A stretch of 11,177 nucleotides of DNA, taken from assembly GCA_002506645.1 (NCBI GenBank), contig DAXY01000079.1, forward strand, positions 3,969 to 15,145, read 5' to 3'. Source of the stretch: Vulcanisaeta distributa (GTDB lineage Archaea; Thermoproteota; Thermoprotei; Thermoproteales; Thermocladiaceae). A program made the position numbers and the translations under genes. The notes under the pieces were generated by a model that had not been told where the DNA came from, made no database searches, and worked only from the letters and a program-made list of their open reading frames with translations. Below are positions 1-7,241 of the stretch, in pieces; position 1 is the stretch's first letter; every line of letters begins with the position of its first letter.

Positions 1-86
1 GGCCGCCTCACTAATCTCGACAAGTTATTAAATTAAATATGGCTGAGGCGCGTGATGGCGATGCATCCAGCGAATTAGTGATGCTC

Positions 87-146
87 GGCAATGCCCACGT
101 TTCATCACCGGCCCTGCCGCTTTAACGGCCTTTCGTGAGCATTGCC
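87..146 (-). repeat. Strong inverted repeat (3' stem-loop) directly after the FMN-type glutamate synthase gene
   Basis: The arms GGCAATGCCCACG (87-99) and CGTGAGCATTGCC (134-146) are complementary at 12 of 13 positions. In minus-strand RNA the odd pair is a U-G wobble, so all 13 positions pair; in plus-strand RNA it would be an A-C mismatch. This suggests the functional molecule is the 3' end of the minus-strand mRNA, whose stop codon (147-149) abuts the stem. The 34-base loop holds a smaller GCCG/CGGC stem, and GTGATG (78-83) with CATCAC (103-108) could form a competing hairpin. The T-rich stretch expected at an archaeal transcript end lies further on, about 23-41 read on the minus strand. 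No convincing gene is seen in 1-146. Confidence 0.6.
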
Positions 147-2387
147 TCACCTGTATAGTACGTCCTCGCCGGCCAGCTTAACCATCAGCATGTCCCTGAC
201 CCTACCACTTAGTGATCTGAGGAGCTCCCTATTGCCGATGATTGACTGAAGCGAGTAAATGCCGGCGGCGCCCAGGAGCTGCGCTATCTCCCTCTTAATA
301 CCCACCAGGAGTTTCATGAGCCTTAGCCTGAAGTCCTCAATGCCCGTGTAGCCATGCAGCGCCCTCTCCACTAGGTCGCTTATTACCACGGCGTCGGCGC
401 CTAGGGCTATCAACTTAACAATATCCCCACTACTCCTAACGCTGGGCATGTCGATTATTAAGTCCACACCCTCCCTAACGCCTCTCCTCCTTAGCTCCAT
501 GTCCAGCCTGACGAGGCTCACCTCCGGGTACTCATCATTGATGCCGAGTACTATGCCGTCTATGTGATTGCCCTCCCTGGTTATTGCCGCCAACACCTCA
601 TCGACCTCGCCAGCCCTCGTAACCCTAACGTACGTGGGCACGCCGTGGTTCGGCAAGGCCTCGCCCAGGCGCCTCGTTACGAAAGCCCCGAGGCCGTCCA
701 CGTACCTATCCCACATGACCCTGGACAGGTGCTTACTGCCGATCGAGTCCACGCCCTCCAGGTCTATCATTATGGAGTTGGCCCTGGCAATGAACTTGGC
801 AGCGCCTATTAACTCACCGCCCCAGGTACTCGGCGGCTTAATGATGACCGGCATCGAGAGCCAGAGCCTACCCCCAGCGAGCGTCGTCGATACGTCGATG
901 TCCTCCCTATACGGGTCTATGGCCGGCTTCGTGACCTGGGCCCCATCGAACCTCAACCAATCGATAAGCCTCTTAGGAGGCTCGACCTCGGGAGGGCCCG
1001 TGCTGCCCATGCTCACTATGACCACGTCGCCGCTCCTCACGAGTTGTGTGGCGTATATTGAGTAGTCCGGCGTCCATACACTGCCTGGGTTCACGAGGCC
1101 GTCGCTGCCCGGCCCGCAGTCCACCTCCCTTATGCCGAGTACCCTGGCGGTGATGTCATCAATGCAGTGGGCCCTGAGTAGGTCCCTCCTGCCAACGAGC
1201 TTCCTAACGTCGTCAATGCCCAGGTAATCGAGTATTAGCCTTAGCTCCTCCATGAACGCCGTTAGGAAGTTCCTCGAGGACCTGAGGGCGAAGTCCCCAT
1301 CCACGATCACGGAGTCCTCGGTTATCTTACTCGTTATCCCAGCCGGGCAATTACCCCTGTGGCAGGTCCTGGCCATCACGCACCCCATGGATATCAGGAG
1401 GGCCGTGCCTAGGGAAACCGCGTCGGCGCCTAGGGCAAGGAGTTTGGCGGCATCGTCCGCCGTGGATACCCTACCCGCCGCTATCAACGTCACCCTATCC
1501 CTAAGCCCCTCCTCCCTGAGCATCCTATCCGCCGAGGCCACCGCCAACTCAATGGGTATCCCAATGTTGTCCCTGACAACGAGCGGCGTGGCTCCCGTGC
1601 CGGCCCCATGACCGTCAATTATGACTCCGTCAGCCCCCATCCTGGCTATGCCCGTCACTATGTACGGTATGTAGTTCGTCGCGGCGACCTTGACGAAGAC
1701 GGGCTTCCCAGTGGCCTCCTTCAGGGCGTCTATCCTCTGCTTGAGGTCCTCAATGGAGTATATGTCGTGGTGAGGCGCCGGTGATAATGCGTCGATGCCC
1801 ACGGGTATCCTCCTGACCTGGGATATCACCTGCGTCACCTTCGAGCCAGGTAGGTGGCCTCCAATCCCCGGCTTCGCCCCCTGCCCTATCTTGATCACGA
1901 TGCCCATGCCGGCCATTAACGTGCCTATGTCAACGCCGAACCTCGCCGAGGCCCACTGCACGAAGATCCTCCTATGCCTCGCAACCTCCGGATGTAGGCC
2001 ACCCTCCCCAGTGCCGCTTATGAGCATTAGTTCGTCAGCCAACTCCGCCTCGACGATGTTGGGCACGCCCGCGAGCGCCCCGAAGGACATGTCGGCCAGG
2101 TAAATCGGTGCGGAAACCTCGATACCGCCTATGAAGGACGTGAGGCTCGCGGAACCCCTCTCATTACCCGTTAACCTGACCTCCTCAATCCCAAAGCCTA
2201 TATTGTCGAGGATCCTATACCTCCTAACGCCCCTCCTAAACACCCTAATTGGCCTGCCATGCCTGGCCATCTCCCTAATTTCATTAATCACGTCCGTGTA
2301 CCAGAAGTCGTCAGTGGGCCCCCTATTTGTTGACCTGATGAAGTCCCTAACCACGTGCCTAGGCCTTATATTGATTATATAATTCAT
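147..2387 (-). CDS. gltB: Glutamate synthase, FMN-binding domain followed by central domain (non-canonical order)
   Basis: This 746-residue protein carries the synthase site of glutamate synthase, where 2-oxoglutarate plus ammonia is reduced to glutamate on FMN; presumably cytoplasmic. Residues about 80-425 are the FMN barrel: GTGEGG (125-130), GQGAKPG (168-174), the PHHDIYSIEDL segment (205-215), GHGAGTGA (259-266), and the Cys-x5-Cys-x4-Cys 3Fe-4S motif at C336, C342 and C347. Residues about 430-746 match the GltB central domain: the SMG segment near 459, AQVTKPAIDPYRE (483-495), and the end of the domain with GIYSLQS (709-715). In standard GltB the central domain precedes the FMN domain; here it follows. 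No ferredoxin domain precedes the barrel, unlike many archaeal FMN-domain subunits. The ATG at 2387 fits a leaderless mRNA. The partner gene lies 72 bases upstream. Family assignment is firm; the swapped order is read directly from the motifs. Confidence 0.93.
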   Translation of the reverse strand: MNYIINIRPRHVVRDFIRSTNRGPTDDFWYTDVINEIREMARHGRPIRVFRRGVRRYRILDNIGFGIEEVRLTGNERGSASLTSFIGGIEVSAPIYLADMSFGALAGVPNIVEAELADELMLISGTGEGGLHPEVARHRRIFVQWASARFGVDIGTLMAGMGIVIKIGQGAKPGIGGHLPGSKVTQVISQVRRIPVGIDALSPAPHHDIYSIEDLKQRIDALKEATGKPVFVKVAATNYIPYIVTGIARMGADGVIIDGHGAGTGATPLVVRDNIGIPIELAVASADRMLREEGLRDRVTLIAAGRVSTADDAAKLLALGADAVSLGTALLISMGCVMARTCHRGNCPAGITSKITEDSVIVDGDFALRSSRNFLTAFMEELRLILDYLGIDDVRKLVGRRDLLRAHCIDDITARVLGIREVDCGPGSDGLVNPGSVWTPDYSIYATQLVRSGDVVIVSMGSTGPPEVEPPKRLIDWLRFDGAQVTKPAIDPYREDIDVSTTLAGGRLWLSMPVIIKPPSTWGGELIGAAKFIARANSIMIDLEGVDSIGSKHLSRVMWDRYVDGLGAFVTRRLGEALPNHGVPTYVRVTRAGEVDEVLAAITREGNHIDGIVLGINDEYPEVSLVRLDMELRRRGVREGVDLIIDMPSVRSSGDIVKLIALGADAVVISDLVERALHGYTGIEDFRLRLMKLLVGIKREIAQLLGAAGIYSLQSIIGNRELLRSLSGRVRDMLMVKLAGEDVLYR

Positions 2388-2406
2388 CCATGTCTAATCA
2401 ATTATC

Positions 2407-2416
2407 TATTTATAAG
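2407..2416 (-). promoter_or_regulatory. TATA box of the FMN-type glutamate synthase gene
   Basis: On the minus strand the site reads CTTATAAATA, centred about 25 bases before the ATG at 2387, so transcription should begin at or within a base or two of the start codon (leaderless mRNA). The wider core AATGCTTATAAATAGA is identical to the leuA promoter core. The site lies in the 72-base gap behind the glutaminase gene, so this gene can be transcribed on its own. Confidence 0.75.
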
Positions 2417-2459
2417 CATTATCATGGTTTATAGTGATGCGTTACTTATCAATAGGCCA

Positions 2460-4436
2460 CTACTCGGCGGTCACGATGGTGTATTTAGAACTAAGTAGGT
2501 GATTGATTGTGGACTCGCCTATGCCGAATTCATGGGCGAACCTAAGTAGTACGGGCTCCAACTCCCTGACCTCGCCCTCACTCAACTCCCTATACTCAAC
2601 CCTATTCCTCCTGACGTGCTCCGAGTGCGTTAGCACGCCCAGCAACTTATCGACCTCGCCCTGGCCCAACCCCTCGTCCCTGGCCGCCTCGAGGAATTCC
2701 CTAAGCTCCGCCTGGGCCATTGATAGGCCTATCCTACTCTCGGGTACCCTACCCCTGATGTATATCCTTCCCCCAACCATCCCACTGCCCACGTGCTTAC
2801 CGACTAATTGAACGTCGCACTTACCCAGGGAGTCTATGCCGAGGACCATTATCACGCCGCCGGCCATGTACTCGCCCAGGTAGTTGTCGACCCTACCACC
2901 GATTATTAAGTACGGCCTCCTATCGCGGTACTCGCGCATTTGGATCCCAACCCTATTACCCGCGTTGCCCCTGACGAGGACCTCACCGCCCTGCAGCGCC
3001 TGGCCGAGTACGTCCCTGGCGTCCCCATGTATTACCACCCTGCCTCCATGCATCGTGTCCGCCACGTCGTCCTGGGCATTGCCGTAGACCACGAACTCCA
3101 CCCCATTGTTGAGGTTGGCCAGCGAGTTGCCTGGGGTGCCGTATATCTCGACCCTGACATCCCTTATTCCATGCCTCGGCAGGTTCACGCCTATGAACCT
3201 CTGTCCCCTAACATTCACCACCCTAATGACCTTCTCCCCATTGAGCGCCCTCCTCAGTATCTCCTCATTCAATTCCTTATAACCGAGGCCCTCGGCATTT
3301 ATGGCATCCCCACCCACGTAGGTTGGGAAGGACCTACGCGGGAAGAAAACATCAACCTCCTCCCTGGCCCTGCCCCATGAAATAATGCCGCGCCTCAATG
3401 AGGCAATGAAGTAGCCGCCGGGCTCCAGCGTCCATACCCTGGCATTCGGCGACACGGCCCTTATGGCCGCCTCCTCACTGGCCACGTAGTAGTAATCCTC
3501 ATCCATACCCACGACCAGGGGCCTTAGCTTAAACCTATCCGCAATGGCCACCAGGTACAGGTCACCACCGTGGTATATGCCCATTATTATGGCGAATGGC
3601 CCATCGAGCATGGCCCACCTTAACCGCCTAATCCTCATCAATGCCTCACTGCCGTTGGCGTACTTCGGAGTTTCACCGATCAGTACCCTCACGGCATCCT
3701 CAATGCCGAGCCCATGCACGTGGATTAGGTAATTCATTAAGTAGGTGACGACCTCGCTATCCGTGCCCACGAAGGAGCCCAGCCCGTAGGTGTGGCGCAG
3801 GGCATTCACGTGATTCCCATAGCTGCTCAACTCGCCGTTATGGACGATCGCTACGTCATTCATTGAGAATGGGTGCGACCAGTAGGGTAGGTAGCCTGGA
3901 GAGTTCGTTGGGAACCTCGTGTGGGCTATCCATAAATCCGCGCTGTACCTCTCGACACCGTATATTGAAGCCACATCGCCTGGGTAACCAACGCCCTTAA
4001 ACACATTCACGTGCTCGCCCCAGTAATAGACCCTACCTGCCCTGCCCTCCCACAGCAGGTCATTAATTGCATTAATCACGCCGGCGATCCTGTGGCCGGG
4101 CACGCCGTTGCTCATTACCTCGGCTTCCAAATCCACCACAGGCCCTAGCTTACCCCTAACCCTAACGCCCAGGGGGTTGAGGCCGTTATCCCTAATCATC
4201 GACTCGGCAATCCCCACGGCATCCTTCATGACGTCCTCCCTAACGAAGATACCCATCCTAAACCCCATGGACTCCTGATTGAGCATGGCAAAGCCCGAGC
4301 CAAGCCCGGCGCCCCTGAACCTAATGGTCTCCATAGCCTTAACCACGAGGTCGCCACTAACCTTACTGGGGTTATCGCCGCGCCTCAGCACGCCAAAGAT
4401 TCCACAACCCGCCGGGTACCTGATGAGCGGTTCCAT
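2460..4436 (-). CDS. gltB: Glutamate synthase, glutaminase (GATase type 2) domain fused to GXGXG beta-helix domain
   Basis: This 658-residue protein should hydrolyse glutamine and pass the ammonia to the FMN subunit encoded just downstream. Residues about 11-365 are a class II (Ntn) glutamine amidotransferase: CGIFG with the nucleophile Cys11, AHTRFPTNSPG (171-181), HNGEL (199-203), GTDSE (224-228), DGPFAI (278-283), ADRFKLRP (299-306) and ASEEAAI (319-325). Residues about 400-570 are the GXGXG right-handed beta-helix with recurrent G-x-G turns (GDARDVLGQAL, GGEVLVRGNAGNRVG, GGRVDNYLGEYMAGG). About 85 further residues follow, including ELEPVLLRF (625-633). The central and FMN domains that separate these two parts in standard GltB are absent. 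Cys11 must become N-terminal, so a 10-residue propeptide has to be removed; no start codon lies closer. Other Ntn amidotransferases such as PurF or GlmS are excluded by the GXGXG domain. Confidence 0.93.
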   Translation of the reverse strand: MEPLIRYPAGCGIFGVLRRGDNPSKVSGDLVVKAMETIRFRGAGLGSGFAMLNQESMGFRMGIFVREDVMKDAVGIAESMIRDNGLNPLGVRVRGKLGPVVDLEAEVMSNGVPGHRIAGVINAINDLLWEGRAGRVYYWGEHVNVFKGVGYPGDVASIYGVERYSADLWIAHTRFPTNSPGYLPYWSHPFSMNDVAIVHNGELSSYGNHVNALRHTYGLGSFVGTDSEVVTYLMNYLIHVHGLGIEDAVRVLIGETPKYANGSEALMRIRRLRWAMLDGPFAIIMGIYHGGDLYLVAIADRFKLRPLVVGMDEDYYYVASEEAAIRAVSPNARVWTLEPGGYFIASLRRGIISWGRAREEVDVFFPRRSFPTYVGGDAINAEGLGYKELNEEILRRALNGEKVIRVVNVRGQRFIGVNLPRHGIRDVRVEIYGTPGNSLANLNNGVEFVVYGNAQDDVADTMHGGRVVIHGDARDVLGQALQGGEVLVRGNAGNRVGIQMREYRDRRPYLIIGGRVDNYLGEYMAGGVIMVLGIDSLGKCDVQLVGKHVGSGMVGGRIYIRGRVPESRIGLSMAQAELREFLEAARDEGLGQGEVDKLLGVLTHSEHVRRNRVEYRELSEGEVRELEPVLLRFAHEFGIGESTINHLLSSKYTIVTAE

Positions 4437-4467
4437 ATATAGGCAATAAATGAAGGTTTGTAAAGAC

Positions 4468-4475
4468 TATTTAAG
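4468..4475 (-). promoter_or_regulatory. Probable promoter of the glutaminase/GXGXG gene
   Basis: On the minus strand the site reads CTTAAATA with an A-rich BRE-like stretch (AAAA) before it. It is centred about 35 bases before the ATG at 4436, which predicts a short leader of about 9 bases. A second A/T-rich match, GGTATAAAA (4476-4484), would give a leader of about 17 bases. The rest of the 4437-4600 gap is A/T-rich and holds a 10-bp palindrome, ATTACGTAAT (4566-4575); no gene is seen in it. Confidence 0.5.
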
Positions 4476-4600
4476 TTTTATACCCCATGGGTGATTTATA
4501 AATAAGCTATTTTTGTTCATCGGAATAGTTATATAATGAAAATATTTTATATGGCGTTGGTGGATATTACGTAATTACTCTATTAATTGCGTTGTTGTGC

Positions 4601-5608
4601 TTAAATAAATTTAATGACTGCGGAGGTGAAGGATTCCGTCGTGTGGCTGCCGCCGAGGTCTGGGGTGTGTATGCCCTGGCTCAACGCCTTAATTACCGCG
4701 TTCTCAATCGCAGCCCCAGCCATTACGTAGTTGTTATCCCCAGTCCTCTCGCCATACCACCTGAGCATCCACGCGGCGCTCAGTATCATCGCGGTTGGGT
4801 TTGCAACCCCCTTACCGGCTATGTCGAAGGCGGCGCCGTGGATTGGCTCGAACAATGCCTTCTCATCGCCTATGTTGGCCGATGGTGCAAGCCCAATGCT
4901 CCCCGTCACGTAGGCGGCCAGGTCACTGAGTATGTCTCCGTATAGGTTCGTGGTCACTATCACGTCGAAGTCCTGGGGCCTCCTCACGAGGTCCATCACG
5001 GCCGCGTCTATGTACATCTCATTAATGGCCACGTCCGGGTAGTCCCTGGCCACGCCCTTAACCACGTCCCTGAATAGGCCATCAGACACGGTGAGTACGT
5101 TGGCCTTATGCACAATAGTTAACCTCCTCCGCCTAGCCCTCGCCATGTTCAGGGCAACCCTCGCAATCCTCTCGCTAGCCCTCCTGGTTATTACCCTGAG
5201 GGCTATGGAAACCTCATTATTGAGCATGTACTCGGCCCTGACGTAGACGTCCTCCGTGTTCTCGCGCACAATAACGAGGTCCACGCCATCCCTAACGGCG
5301 TTAACCCCGGGGTAATTCCTGGCGGGCCTAATATTGGCATACAGGTCAAGGCCCCTCCTCAACTTAACAACGACGTCGCCGGCGCTCTCGCCCACCGGGC
5401 CCTTTAGCACCGCATCGGAACCCTCAATAACCCGCCAATACCTACTCGGCAGTGCCTCGCCATACTTCCTCAATGCCCCATCCCCAGCCTCTACGTGGGT
5501 AATGTCAATGCCGAGGCCGAACCTCGCAGCGGCCGCCTTAAGGACCTCCAACGCCGACTTTGTTACCTCAGGCCCGATACCATCGCCTTCAATTACGGCC
5601 ACCCTCAT
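4601..5608 (-). CDS. leuB: 3-Isopropylmalate dehydrogenase (NAD-dependent type)
   Basis: This 335-residue cytoplasmic enzyme of the isocitrate/isopropylmalate dehydrogenase family oxidises and decarboxylates 3-isopropylmalate to 2-oxoisocaproate in leucine synthesis. Visible signatures are EGDGIGPE (7-14), ANIRPAR (91-97) with substrate-binding arginines, RENTED (115-120), Tyr127 and Lys168 (HKAN) as catalytic residues, and metal-binding Asp201, Asp225 and Asp229 with the family spacing. Asp262 in HGAAFDIAGKG marks NAD rather than NADP preference. Length is normal. The leucine role is inferred from leuA and ilvBNC nearby; homoisocitrate dehydrogenase, or use for methylmalate in a citramalate route to isoleucine, cannot be excluded from sequence alone. 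The ATG at 5608 lies about 25 bases from a TATA box, so the mRNA is probably leaderless. It runs in the same direction as the glutamate synthase genes, with a 164-base gap to the next one. Confidence 0.9.
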   Translation of the reverse strand: MRVAVIEGDGIGPEVTKSALEVLKAAAARFGLGIDITHVEAGDGALRKYGEALPSRYWRVIEGSDAVLKGPVGESAGDVVVKLRRGLDLYANIRPARNYPGVNAVRDGVDLVIVRENTEDVYVRAEYMLNNEVSIALRVITRRASERIARVALNMARARRRRLTIVHKANVLTVSDGLFRDVVKGVARDYPDVAINEMYIDAAVMDLVRRPQDFDVIVTTNLYGDILSDLAAYVTGSIGLAPSANIGDEKALFEPIHGAAFDIAGKGVANPTAMILSAAWMLRWYGERTGDNNYVMAGAAIENAVIKALSQGIHTPDLGGSHTTESFTSAVIKFI

Positions 5609-5628
5609 TGTGGATTGTTACATAGCCT

Positions 5629-5638
5629 ATTTTTAATG
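5629..5638 (-). promoter_or_regulatory. TATA box of leuB
   Basis: On the minus strand it reads ATTAAAAATA, centred about 25 bases before the leuB ATG, predicting a leaderless transcript. It shares the 108-base gap with the divergent cupin promoter; about 48 very A/T-rich bases separate the two boxes. Confidence 0.65.
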
Positions 5639-5686
5639 CTTTACCGTGGTATAGAAATTATAAATTAAAATTAATAAGGTTAATAA

Positions 5687-5694
5687 CTTAAATA
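5687..5694 (+). promoter_or_regulatory. TATA box of the cupin gene
   Basis: CTTAAATA preceded by AATAA, centred about 26 bases before the ATG at 5717. The predicted transcript starts at the ATG, so the mRNA would be leaderless. Confidence 0.7.
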
Positions 5695-5716
5695 CTCCCA
5701 AACCGGGGATTGGCCA

Positions 5717-6064
5717 ATGGCGCTGCTTAGGTATGATGATGCTAACTGGGAGCGATTGAACGAGTTAACCTATAGGAAGCACATGCATGGGTCCAGGGTA
5801 ACGGTGGCCCAATTTAGGTTGATGAGGGGTTCCGTCGTTAAGCCCCATGCGCACGTCCATGAGCAGGTATCAATAGTGGTCAATGGGAGGTTGAAGTTCA
5901 TTGTTGGTGGCGAGGTCCACATCGTTGGGCCGGGCGATGTTGTTTATATACCGCCAAACACGGTGCATGGGGTTGAGGCCCTCGAGGACTCGTTAGTCGT
6001 TGATGTGTACTCCCCCGTTAGGGATGATTGGTTGAGGGGCGAGGATAAGTACTTAAGGGGATAG
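5717..6064 (+). CDS. Small single-domain cupin protein, function unknown
   Basis: This 115-residue protein is a single cupin beta-barrel. Motif 1 is PHAHVHEQ (43-50) followed by NGRL, and motif 2 is GPGDVVYIPPNTVHG (71-85). Probable metal ligands are His residues among H44, H46 and H48, Gln50 and His84; the His-x-His-x-His-Glu-Gln pattern resembles small KdgF-like cupins. The C-terminus reads DDWLRGEDKYLRG. No substrate can be assigned: relatives include sugar-processing enzymes, isomerases and binding proteins. The gene stands alone on the plus strand between leuB (divergent) and leuA (convergent, 40 bases away) and has its own leaderless promoter, so it is not co-transcribed with either. 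Whether it takes part in leucine or glutamate metabolism is unknown. The fold assignment is firm. Confidence 0.88.
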   Translation: MALLRYDDANWERLNELTYRKHMHGSRVTVAQFRLMRGSVVKPHAHVHEQVSIVVNGRLKFIVGGEVHIVGPGDVVYIPPNTVHGVEALEDSLVVDVYSPVRDDWLRGEDKYLRG

Positions 6065-6104
6065 TGGTTTAGACCGTATTTAATGCGTTGTTTAAATAAC
6101 GTCG

Positions 6105-7241
6105 TTAATTACCCTGCTTCGCACCCTCGCTGCCTATGGTCTCAATAACTATGCGCCTAATGTCCTCCTCAGAAACCCTAATGCCCATGTCACCCATCTC
6201 CTTGATCCTCCTGAATATCGCATTCACCAACTCCTCACGCGGCTCAATACCCATGGACCTTAGGGCATAGATTATTGAGTGCCTACCGCTGTGCTTTCCG
6301 AGGACAATCCTCCTACTCATGCCCACCGCGCCCGGGTCTATGGGCTCGTACGTCAATGGGTTTGATAGGACCCCATGGACGTGTATCCCGGACTCGTGCG
6401 AGAACGCGTTCGCCCCAACAATCGCCTTGTTGGGCGGTACCGGTATTCCGAAGAGCTTGGATACCAGGTCCGAGACCTCCTTAATCCTCTCGAACTTAAT
6501 GCCAACGTCATAATTGAGTAGGAACCTCACGGCCGCCGCGACCTCCTCAAGCGCCGCGTTACCCGCCCTCTCCCCAACGCCGTTTATTGTCCCGTGGGCC
6601 TGGTCGGCCCCGGCCTCTATGGCGGCCACGCTGTTGGCGACCGCCATCCCGAAGTCGTCATGGCAATGCACGCTCAGTAGGTAATTGCCCCTTACGTTCT
6701 CCCTAACGAACCTAACAAGCCACGCCATCCTGCTCGGCCACATGACGCCCACGGTATCCGCTATGTCGAGCCTATCGGCGCCCGCGTTCACGACTTCCTG
6801 GAAGACCCTGACGAGGAACCTAGGGTCACTCCTTGTGGCATCCTCCGCGCTGAACTCCACGGTCAATCCGTGGGACTTGGCATAGCTGACCGCATTCACG
6901 GCGGCCTCCACGACCTCCTCCCTACCCATCCTCAGCTTATACTTCATGTGTATGTCCGATGTGGCTATGAAGATGTGCACCGCCCTCACGTCAGCGTCAA
7001 TGGCCCTGTCAATATCCTCCCTCCTACTCCTCGCCAGCGCAATGACTTCGGAATTAACCACCTCCCTGGCTATTGCCTTAACCGCCCTGAACTCGCCCTC
7101 ACTAACCATTGGGAAGCCCGCCTCTATTGAGTCGACGCCCAACTCCTCAAGCTTTAGGGCAATCAACAACTTATCCTCAGGCCTGAGGGCGACGCCGGGC
7201 GTTTGCTCGCCATCCCTTAGCGTCGTGTCCAGCAGCCTCAC
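6105..7241 (-). CDS. leuA: 2-Isopropylmalate synthase family enzyme, short form without regulatory domain
   Basis: This 378-residue enzyme belongs to the family that condenses acetyl-CoA with a 2-oxoacid; in context the likely substrate is 2-oxoisovalerate, the first step to leucine. Visible features are LLDTTLRDGEQTPGV (3-17) with catalytic Arg9 and metal-binding Asp10, HIFIATSDIHMKYKL (89-103), EFSAEDATRSD (129-139), metal ligands His192 and His194 in HCHDDFG, NGVGERAGN (220-228), HESGIHVHG (282-290) and GKHSGRH (315-321). The protein ends after a short subdomain and lacks the C-terminal leucine-binding domain (about 120 residues) of LeuA proteins of about 500 residues. Homocitrate and citramalate synthases share this form, so substrate is inferred from the neighbours leuB and ilvBNC. 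The start is GTG at 7241, the only standard start codon before the conserved N-terminus; the frame stays open for 15 codons upstream, to a TAG at 7289. Confidence 0.87.
   Translation of the reverse strand: MRLLDTTLRDGEQTPGVALRPEDKLLIALKLEELGVDSIEAGFPMVSEGEFRAVKAIAREVVNSEVIALARSRREDIDRAIDADVRAVHIFIATSDIHMKYKLRMGREEVVEAAVNAVSYAKSHGLTVEFSAEDATRSDPRFLVRVFQEVVNAGADRLDIADTVGVMWPSRMAWLVRFVRENVRGNYLLSVHCHDDFGMAVANSVAAIEAGADQAHGTINGVGERAGNAALEEVAAAVRFLLNYDVGIKFERIKEVSDLVSKLFGIPVPPNKAIVGANAFSHESGIHVHGVLSNPLTYEPIDPGAVGMSRRIVLGKHSGRHSIIYALRSMGIEPREELVNAIFRRIKEMGDMGIRVSEEDIRRIVIETIGSEGAKQGN

Noticed and set aside
52..108. GTGATG/GTGATGA boxes suggesting a C/D box guide RNA
   Set aside because: C-box-like elements occur on both strands, but no CTGA D box lies at the required spacing on the same strand.
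39..125. Short plus-strand ORF of 28 codons starting ATGGCTGAGGCG
   Set aside because: No promoter at a usable distance and no Shine-Dalgarno; its sequence overlaps the inverted-repeat region, which explains the structure better.
568..1065. Long plus-strand open frames opposite the FMN-type glutamate synthase gene
   Set aside because: They lie antisense to a gene with unmistakable family motifs, show no family signature of their own, and have low-complexity composition typical of antisense frames in GC-rich coding DNA.
6065..6104. Near-palindrome CGTTGTTTAAATAACG between the convergent cupin and leuA genes as a bidirectional terminator
   Set aside because: Imperfect, A/T-rich and without a T-run on either strand; a 40-base gap gives too little to support a call.
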